From Thalassocella blandensis (GTDB lineage: Bacteria > Pseudomonadota > Gammaproteobacteria > Pseudomonadales > Cellvibrionaceae): DNA of 64,000 nt. Positions 60,001 to 64,000 of this stretch are shown here, piece by piece. Each line of letters starts with the position of its first letter. Positions within the stretch are counted from its first letter, which is position 1. Under the pieces are notes generated by a model. That model saw nothing but the letters and a program-made list of their open reading frames with translations. It searched no databases and was not told where the DNA came from. The position numbers were made by a program, and so were the translations under genes. The stretch is from the NCBI GenBank assembly GCA_902141825.1, contig CABFPG010000014.1, positions 62,001 through 126,000 of the forward strand, written 5' to 3'.

Positions 60001-60441
60001 TTCCGTAATATTTCTCTCATCCGAGCTGGTGGTGAAATGTTCCTGGAAAATACCGGCAATGGATGGAAGCACGGCGCATTGAAGTTCTATCTTCGTGAAG
60101 GAGATGTAACGGATATTTTGATTGAAAATCTCGACATTATTGATCCGACATACGCCGGCATTGAATTTAGAGGCTTTGGTCCAGAATATGTACCACCCGG
60201 TGAAAAGTACTCGGATGCCGTACTTAATGGAGCGCAAAATGCGGTGCTGGACAATGTAACTTTGCGGAACGTGAAGATAACTAACCCCGGTACTTATGGC
60301 ATTGAAATTCAAGATGGCGGTGGCCGTGGCTCGGTGAATTTCGAAAATGTCACGATCACGAACCCCGCGATCGCTCCCGTGCAGCAAGAGAATGCACCCG
60401 ACAGCTTCTTTAATAAGTTGGGGGGAAACATCGGTTGGTAA
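54070..60441 (+). CDS. Giant GH87-like alpha-1,3-glucanase with two catalytic domains
   Basis: 2123 residues, secreted. N-terminal signal (about 15-35), CBM35-like module (about 44-210, starting MPYTRYEAD) and beta-helix catalytic domain 1 (about 215-620, ADGVN then GDDALAVW). Then a bacterial Ig-like segment (about 621-710), Calx-beta (about 711-822), CBM9-like module 1 (826-1027), Pro-Thr linker, CBM9-like module 2 (1103-1304), the unnamed module shared with GH31 (1316-1442), a second Pro-Thr linker, a second CBM35-like module (about 1524-1688, [10 protein letters not shown]) and catalytic domain 2 (about 1696-2123, ADGVN then GDDAAVVW). In both, Asp of ADGVN and the Asp pair are 23 and 24 residues apart, as in the catalytic Asp of known GH87 enzymes. 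The two domains are only distantly alike. A LacI-type site lies upstream. Confidence 0.87.
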   Translation: MKLYRPKIHAMWSRSISQKLMLATAIIACSSNTQADSANQGAYQMPYTRYEADLGNYSGSLKQSLDFDQADTASEASEQKYVELSSNGNSVSWQVNTVGDGVTVRFTLPDSSDGSGTEGSLQVYVNGAKVDIVQYGITHSEVPLTSYWAWQYFPSVEPENHPADRPRMRFDETHFQLKGVKLQAGDTLTLEKTSGQALGVDFIELEDIPTAYTKPNGFVSIADFGAVANDGKDDLPAIKQAMDSAHSAGTGVYFPPGKWELNDKLEVGNRVDAWNLAQGYQGLKFKGAGIWHTNLYFMNDGVFSGGILGRTSEVEFSDFYLSTINNKRFDAPGQYMIYKGFMGTYGDNSKIHNVWIEHFEVGAWIAGYDAPYPIDITKNLTISHARIRNNYADGVNFSQGTSYSIVEHSNVRNGGDDALAVWPNNGNEAPEAVENTFRYNTMEHTWRAGSFAIFGGRGHKGHNLLIRDCFAGSGMRFTTDFPGYGFSSSGTMHFYDVDIYRCGTSKDLWNNSRGALELNSSKGINNLLFENIYIEDAQRHGIQIFGNSYSNMVLNEVTINGSGKDYTTASADGNIYGGAGAYSEANSGTFILRNPDFRDIEDGENLVARSPGFKYDVRYENVAVTGIEIDNNLPNPMELALGETVTLNVGVVPVQAQNKNFTVSSSSPVIDVLSSDKSTMTLRANGIGSAVILVKSEDGGYTDSITLDVIPSVNVEALQSTMSEAGGSATIRFSAEGIKEDIQIAYSVSGSANASDYTSMPALAGTVTLSEWQSTQEIVLTAIDDALFENSETITLTLQAPMPGSGYRLGSESATVTIIDNELPSCTAPAIGTSTVAPGIDGNVDAVWESASLQQSVANATYGAIPSGFSGSWRALATSEALFVLVQVQDADLKNDSGANWWEDDVVELFIDADNSKGSSYDGSNDYQLGFRWNDGTIHLGGTSAQNTAGIQHSMVATSGGYTLEVAIPWTTLGIDIFAGKQIGLDVAIDNDNGGGTRDAQLTAIDTTGTAWSTPSVFGSVFVTDCGGGDLDTGTPTPTPTPTPTPTVNPTPTPTATPTATPTATPTITPTATPTPTPTPTPTPTIVPTPTVEPTPTPTPPPSCSAPVIKAENTNPSIDGSVDSVWDNAPSMNIGKVTTGVKPSAFSGQWKAVATTDALYLLVQVSDSQLLNDSGNNWWEDDAVELFIDADNSKGSSYDFVNDFQLGFRWNDGSVHVGGNSVQNTAGIQHAMVPTAAGYTLEVSIPWNTLNTSMVPGMTIGLDVAIDSDTNGGGRDGQVASFAANDTGWQNPSVFGSVEISSCEGDDGTSPTTPGAVYIINRWLGTYLYDAGDQVGYGQKSSDSNYQWLQEDVGSGQVEFKNVATGDYLHIEHQTGKVESSQRNPIWESSRWTINPVSSDVINLCSAWHSSECMNVEGQSGGVEYGFIWPIWESGQWRIVSAGGPQPTPTVQPTPTPTVQPTPTVTVTPTPTPTSTPTATVTPTPTLTPTFTPTPTSTPTPTPTIVPTITPTPPPVPPTGDRGMDMPWVEYQAENAETNAEILQPNRTKWNDNFIQAEAIGRSAVRLNKTNDYVAFTTEYPANSIVVRFSIPDAPGGGGIDKTLGLYINGNRVQSLELTSKYAWSYRGGLIGDPIVDIPAEQPHTFFDEVAVLLDEPIPVGAEVKLQRDAQDDAAFYVIDLVDFEDVAPPLEMPAGFTSITEFGVQPNDGINHADDIARAMKSTQKLWFPPGEYLATEISGGNVGIDNPGIEVRGAGMWYTTIKGPKAMFFCIGATSSCKYYDLSIRGESKARAEESEGVQKAFAGPMGRNSVIENVWVEHVVSAVWVGNDPPHQTQPTENLTIRNMRIRNLYADGVNLDNGTSNSLVENSHFRNTGDDAAVVWSIKWSDWVYDKTVQMGPDFIDPEARDLPDQGVGHGNVFRKLTVQMPWRANCFANYGGYDNVFEDSVCEDVLTYPGILIANEFSPYPFGPEVTTFRNISLIRAGGEMFLENTGNGWKHGALKFYLREGDVTDILIENLDIIDPTYAGIEFRGFGPEYVPPGEKYSDAVLNGAQNAVLDNVTLRNVKITNPGTYGIEIQDGGGRGSVNFENVTITNPAIAPVQQENAPDSFFNKLGGNIGW

Positions 60442-60757
60442 GGCCTGTTTAAAACCTCCGAATGCTGAGTGCAGATGCGCTCAGCATTTCAGTGAAGCAG
60501 ACGCTATTGGTCTGCAAAACGAGAAAGCAAAATTTGGGTTCGTTCACCTCGCTTCAACCAGCTCAGGCGTCATTGCCAAGCTGGTTTTTTTATAACGAAC
60601 ATAAAATTACCGTGCCCCATTTGAGGGCTACGGCACTTCCTTCGTCTCACATCCACCAGTGAACTTACCTCATACCCTGTAAGTCACAGTAGCCTGTTTA
60701 TGCCCAAAAGGCTAAGCTATCCTTTTTATAAACCCATAAGGTTGTTGGAGTTTGACA
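60442..60757. other. Spacer with terminators before tdh
   Basis: 316 bases. A GC-poor hairpin AATGCTGAG/CTCAGCATT (60461-60488) and the strong terminator at 60556-60601 close the GH87-like transcript. The tdh promoter must lie in the last ~150 bases. GGAG lies about 10 bases before the tdh ATG. Confidence 0.6.
60556..60601 (+). terminator. Rho-independent terminator of the GH87-like gene
   Basis: AACCAGCT (60556-60563) pairs with AGCTGGTT (60589-60596), followed by a run of T. The loop is 25 bases. Confidence 0.88.
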
Positions 60758-61783
60758 ATGAAAGCGCTCGTAAAACGTGAAGCAAAAGAAGGTTTATGGC
60801 TCGAAGATGTACCCGAACCAAAATTAGACGTCAATGACGTGCTAATAAAGGTCAAGCGAACAGCAATCTGCGGTACAGATTTACATATTTATAACTGGGA
60901 CAAATGGGCCCAGAAAACCATTAAAACCCCCATGGTGATTGGTCATGAATTTGTTGGGGAAATCGTTGAAGTCGGCAGTAATGTAGTAGATTTTCAACCG
61001 GGTGAAATTGTTTCGGGTGAAGGCCACGTCGTTTGCGGGCATTGTCGTAACTGCATGGCTGGCCGTCGTCACTTATGTAATTCAAGTTCCGGCATTGGGG
61101 TGAATCGTCCTGGTGCCTTTGCCGAATATCTGGCCTTGCCAGCCGCAAACGTTTGGGAGCATCGTCCAGGCATTGATCTGGATGTAGCCGCTTTGTTTGA
61201 CCCCTTCGGCAATGCCGTCCACACAGCTTTACAATGGCCGTTGCTTGGTGAAGATGTATTAATCACAGGTGCCGGGCCTATCGGCGCTATGGCCGCTGCG
61301 GTATGTAAGCATGCGGGGGCCCGCCATGTGGTGATAACCGATCTTAACGATAAGCGTCTTGAGCTTGCCACACGTTTAGGGGCAACAACGGCTGTCAACG
61401 TCAGTCGCGAAAACATCGAAGATGTCACTAAAAAGCTTGGGATGAGTGAAGGTTTTGATGTGGGGCTGGAAATGTCTGGCAGTCCTATCGCATTTCGGTC
61501 CATGATCGATAACATGTGTCATGGAGGGAAAATCTCCATGCTGGGAATACCCAGCGATGAAGTGGCTGTCGACTGGAACAAAATCATATTCAATATGCTG
61601 ACGATCAAGGGTATATACGGCCGGGAGATGTATGAAACCTGGTACAAGATGTCAGTAATGGTGGAAAGCGGTCTGGACATTACTCCCGTTATCACTCACC
61701 GTTTACCGTTTTCAGAATTCCAGCAAGGCTTTGATGCAATGCGTGAAGGAACGGCCGCTAAAGTCGTATTAAACTGGGAATAA
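60758..61783 (+). CDS. tdh: L-threonine 3-dehydrogenase
   Basis: 341 residues, exactly the length of E. coli Tdh, from the ATG at 60758 (a TTG lies two codons earlier). Catalytic zinc ligands: Cys in [15 protein letters not shown], His-Glu in [12 protein letters not shown]. Structural zinc Cys in [18 protein letters not shown] motif [10 protein letters not shown]. It oxidises L-threonine to 2-amino-3-oxobutyrate, which the kbl product next door cleaves. The order tdh-kbl (E. coli has kbl-tdh) is common. Confidence 0.97.
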   Translation: MKALVKREAKEGLWLEDVPEPKLDVNDVLIKVKRTAICGTDLHIYNWDKWAQKTIKTPMVIGHEFVGEIVEVGSNVVDFQPGEIVSGEGHVVCGHCRNCMAGRRHLCNSSSGIGVNRPGAFAEYLALPAANVWEHRPGIDLDVAALFDPFGNAVHTALQWPLLGEDVLITGAGPIGAMAAAVCKHAGARHVVITDLNDKRLELATRLGATTAVNVSRENIEDVTKKLGMSEGFDVGLEMSGSPIAFRSMIDNMCHGGKISMLGIPSDEVAVDWNKIIFNMLTIKGIYGREMYETWYKMSVMVESGLDITPVITHRLPFSEFQQGFDAMREGTAAKVVLNWE

Positions 61784-61800
61784 CATTCCCAGTTTTCTCT
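61772..61800 (+). terminator. Hairpin over the tdh stop codon
   Basis: AACTGGGAAT (61772-61781) pairs perfectly with ATTCCCAGTT (61785-61794) around AAC, then TTC and TCTTTT follow. It includes the tdh stop codon and may lower read-through into kbl. Confidence 0.7.
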
Positions 61801-61875
61801 TTTCGAAAACCAGTAATGCCCATTCTCTTTTCAGCGCTATCCTGTTAAAAACGAATCACTTCAGAAGGCAAAGTA

Positions 61876-63060
61876 ATGTACGGAAATTTCCAACAACATT
61901 TGCAAACTCAACTACAAGAAATAAAAGACGCCGGTCTTTATAAGAGCGAGCGAAAAATCGAAGGCCCACAAAATGCCATGATTTCAGTTAACGGCAAACA
62001 GGTGCTTAACTTGTGTGCTAATAACTATCTTGGTTTGGCGCAACACTCCGATATACAAAAAGCCTGTGAAGAAGGCTTGAAAACGTGGGGCTATGGCATG
62101 GCTTCCGTACGGTTTATTTGTGGCACACAGTCATTACACAAACAACTGGAACAAAAACTCAGTGAGTTTTTACAGATGGAAGACACCATTCTCTACCCAA
62201 GTTGTTTCGACGCAAATGGTGGCTTGTTTGAAACTTTATTGACCGCAGAAGATGCAGTTATTTCAGACGAATTGAATCACGCATCGATTATAGATGGAGT
62301 CCGTCTTTGTAAAGCCGCACGTTATCGCTTCAAAAACAGCGATATGCAGGATCTGGAAGTACAGCTGATTGAAGCAGATAAAAAAGGTGCGCGTTTCAAA
62401 CTTATCAGTACCGACGGCGTGTTTTCTATGGATGGTTATATCGCTAAACTCCAGGAAATTTGCGACCTTGCTGAAAAATACAATGCTCTGGTTCATGTGG
62501 ATGACTCTCACGCAACCGGGTTTGTCGGCCAGCACGGTCGTGGCAGTATTGAACATTGTGGTGTAATGGGAAGAGTGGATATTGTCACCGGCACGCTCGG
62601 CAAAGCCTTAGGTGGTTCAAGTGGGGGATTTACCAGTGCGCGAACAGAAATTGTTGAACTGCTTCGTCAGCGTTCTCGCCCATATTTATTTTCAAATACC
62701 GTCGCGCCTCCGGTGGTCGCTGGTGCAATTAAAGCGTTGGAGTTGGTGGAAAATGATGAGTTACGAGCGAAGTTAAAAGAAAACACCGACTACTTCCGCA
62801 AAGGGTTGGAAGCGCATGGCTTTGATCTGCTACCCGGAGAGCACGCGATCGTCCCCGTGATGTTATATGATGCTGTAAAAGCCGCGCAGCTGGCAGAGAA
62901 AATGCTTGAGTTTGGAGTGTATGTCATTGCATTTTCGTTTCCGGTTGTGCCAAAGGGCAGGGCGAGAATTCGTACGCAAATGTCTGCTGCTGTGACACGG
63001 GAAGAGTTGGATATGGCAATTGAAGCCTTCGGCAAAGCGAAAGAAGAACTCGGTTTGTAG
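61876..63060 (+). CDS. kbl: 2-amino-3-ketobutyrate CoA ligase (glycine C-acetyltransferase)
   Basis: 394 residues, near the E. coli length (398). A PLP-dependent alpha-oxoamine synthase: [18 protein letters not shown], and Lys in [14 protein letters not shown] as the Schiff-base site. It splits 2-amino-3-oxobutyrate with CoA into glycine and acetyl-CoA, completing threonine catabolism with Tdh. It lies 92 bases after tdh with the hairpin between. A ribosome site AGAAGG lies about 10 bases before the ATG. Confidence 0.97.
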   Translation: MYGNFQQHLQTQLQEIKDAGLYKSERKIEGPQNAMISVNGKQVLNLCANNYLGLAQHSDIQKACEEGLKTWGYGMASVRFICGTQSLHKQLEQKLSEFLQMEDTILYPSCFDANGGLFETLLTAEDAVISDELNHASIIDGVRLCKAARYRFKNSDMQDLEVQLIEADKKGARFKLISTDGVFSMDGYIAKLQEICDLAEKYNALVHVDDSHATGFVGQHGRGSIEHCGVMGRVDIVTGTLGKALGGSSGGFTSARTEIVELLRQRSRPYLFSNTVAPPVVAGAIKALELVENDELRAKLKENTDYFRKGLEAHGFDLLPGEHAIVPVMLYDAVKAAQLAEKMLEFGVYVIAFSFPVVPKGRARIRTQMSAAVTREELDMAIEAFGKAKEELGL

Positions 63061-63486
63061 CGCACTACGACCACTTAATTCAAATTTATAAATAAAAACT
63101 CGGTTGCAGAAATGTGCCGGGTTTTTTGTTGCCAAAAAAAATGTTAATTTTCATTAAAGCTGGAAAATTAACAACAGTAAAAAACAAAGCACCTCACATG
63201 CTACCGCTGATTCTGCTGTATCGCCGATATCCTAGACGTCTCTAGATTTGGTTGAAAATCCCTAATGTCATAAACACCTTGCTTTCGCATGAATATTGCT
63301 GAATGAATCACGAGTTAAATACCGGGGTAAGGCAGGCTATCGTAATCTCTTTGAAGCCCAGCTCATCGCGAATTAGTCCTTTTTAACGTATAAGGTTCTC
63401 AATATCGTCAGTGCAGTCTATGGGGCTAAATTTAATTATGTTTCAATGAGGTGGTAACTAATATTCACTTTACATTTGGGATTGAT
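63061..63486. other. Spacer before the GH128-like gene
   Basis: 426 bases with the kbl terminator, an A-rich tract, and a CTAGA/TCTAG short inverted repeat near 63232-63245. No gene and no clear promoter. Confidence 0.45.
63097..63126 (+). terminator. Terminator after kbl
   Basis: AACTCGG (63097-63103) pairs with CCGGGTT (63117-63123) with one G-T pair, inner C-G and A-T pairs around GAAA, followed by T6. Confidence 0.8.
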
Positions 63487-64000
63487 ATGGCTGATATTGC
63501 GTGGTGTGGTTCGAAAAAGCATTTGATGGCTTTTACCTTGGTGGGGTTTATTGCTGGTTGCGGCGGCGGCTCTGGTGGTGGTTCTGACGGCGGTAGCGGG
63601 GAAGGACCGGGTTCCACTCCAACGCCAACCGTAACCACATCGCCTACACCAACAGTAACCACTACACCAACGCCGACGGTGACTGCAACACCAACGCCAA
63701 CAGTGACCGCAACACCTACACCGACGTCTACACCAGACCCAAGCCCGACGATAAGTCCTTCTCCCACCGTAAGCCCAAGCCAGACACCGAGTCCAACTCC
63801 TACGGCGACACCTACACCGTCTCCAAGCCCGGAACCTAGAGCCGAATTGAAAAGCGAGAAACGTGGGCTGGCATACGGGCACCATAGTCCTAATGATTTA
63901 AGTGCGCTGCAAAATGGCATGAGTTGGTGGTACAACTGGAGTGTGGTGCCAGACAATGCCGTCAGTTCGTCTTATGCTGATTACGGCATGGAGTTTGTGC
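63487..64000 (+). CDS. GH128-like glucanase lipoprotein (partial, runs off the window)
   Basis: Translation from the ATG at 63487 gives [12 protein letters not shown], a hydrophobic stretch ending in lipobox GFIAGC, a Gly/Ser spacer, then a ~75-residue Pro-Thr/Pro-Ser linker (63598-63835). The sequence after it begins [18 protein letters not shown] and [12 protein letters not shown], the start of the Asl1-like (GH128) catalytic domain, which cleaves beta-1,3-glucan. Only 171 codons are inside the window. No ribosome site is strong (GGGATTGAT precedes). The family call rests on a short, but characteristic, segment. Confidence 0.75.
   Translation, partial: MADIAWCGSKKHLMAFTLVGFIAGCGGGSGGGSDGGSGEGPGSTPTPTVTTSPTPTVTTTPTPTVTATPTPTVTATPTPTSTPDPSPTISPSPTVSPSQTPSPTPTATPTPSPSPEPRAELKSEKRGLAYGHHSPNDLSALQNGMSWWYNWSVVPDNAVSSSYADYGMEFV

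Noticed and set aside
63436-63956. Minus-strand frames near the window end (Arg/Trp/Cys-rich and Val/Gly-rich)
   Set aside because: Antisense of the Pro-Thr linker of the GH128-like gene; the + strand reading has a lipobox and a family match.

Overview
The window is chromosomal DNA of a Gram-negative gammaproteobacterium that degrades polysaccharides. The clues are lipoprotein signal peptides, a Ysc-type injectisome, an RND metal pump, and secreted enzymes whose modules are joined by poly-serine or Pro-Thr repeat linkers. Poly-Ser linkers are typical of Cellvibrio/Saccharophagus/Teredinibacter-like bacteria, and injectisomes occur in Hahella/Gynuella-like ones. The genus is an inference. I saw no rRNA, tRNA, CRISPR array, insertion sequence or phage gene.

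Layout. (1) 1-18.1 kb: a nearly complete type III secretion system in two convergent operons, sctX-Y-V-N-O-P-Q-R-S-T-U plus a chaperone on +, and sctB-C-D-E-F-G-I-J-K-L on -. No translocator or effector gene lies in the window. (2) 18.3-23.1 kb: a 1607-residue lipoprotein with nine ~95-residue repeats and a seven-repeat FG-GAP propeller, on the same strand just upstream of the sctB-L operon. (3) 23.6-31.4 kb: a tautomerase, a GH31 enzyme, a di-heme oxidoreductase with a discoidin domain, and a thioesterase. (4) 31.6-37 kb: a carbohydrate locus with a secreted beta-propeller glycosidase-like protein, a divergent RpiR/HexR-like regulator, an SDR dehydrogenase and a sodium/solute symporter. (5) 37.2-42.8 kb: a zinc-ribbon/YbjQ-like protein and a Czc-type efflux pump. 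(6) 43.1-50 kb: a GH18 chitinase, a two-gene metalloprotease unit, and a LysR/NmrA-like divergent pair. (7) 51-53.5 kb: a PKD protein and a subtilase sharing the same C-terminal module. (8) 54-60.4 kb: a 2123-residue GH87-like protein with two catalytic domains. (9) 60.7-64 kb: tdh-kbl threonine degradation and the start of a GH128-like lipoprotein.

The GH87-like (alpha-1,3-glucan), GH18 (chitin), GH128-like (beta-1,3-glucan) and GH31 enzymes, with two secreted proteases, would together suit attack on fungal cell walls. The injectisome suggests contact with a eukaryotic host or prey. Both points are inferences.

The least expected signals are: nine unrelated short tandem arrays (unit 10-18 bp, 2-4 copies), eight wholly outside genes and one across a stop codon; an unnamed ~130-residue module shared by the GH31 and GH87 proteins; a metalloprotease whose propeptide-like domain is a separate gene; the protease/PKD-partner pair; and an NPIH autocleavage motif in SctU.
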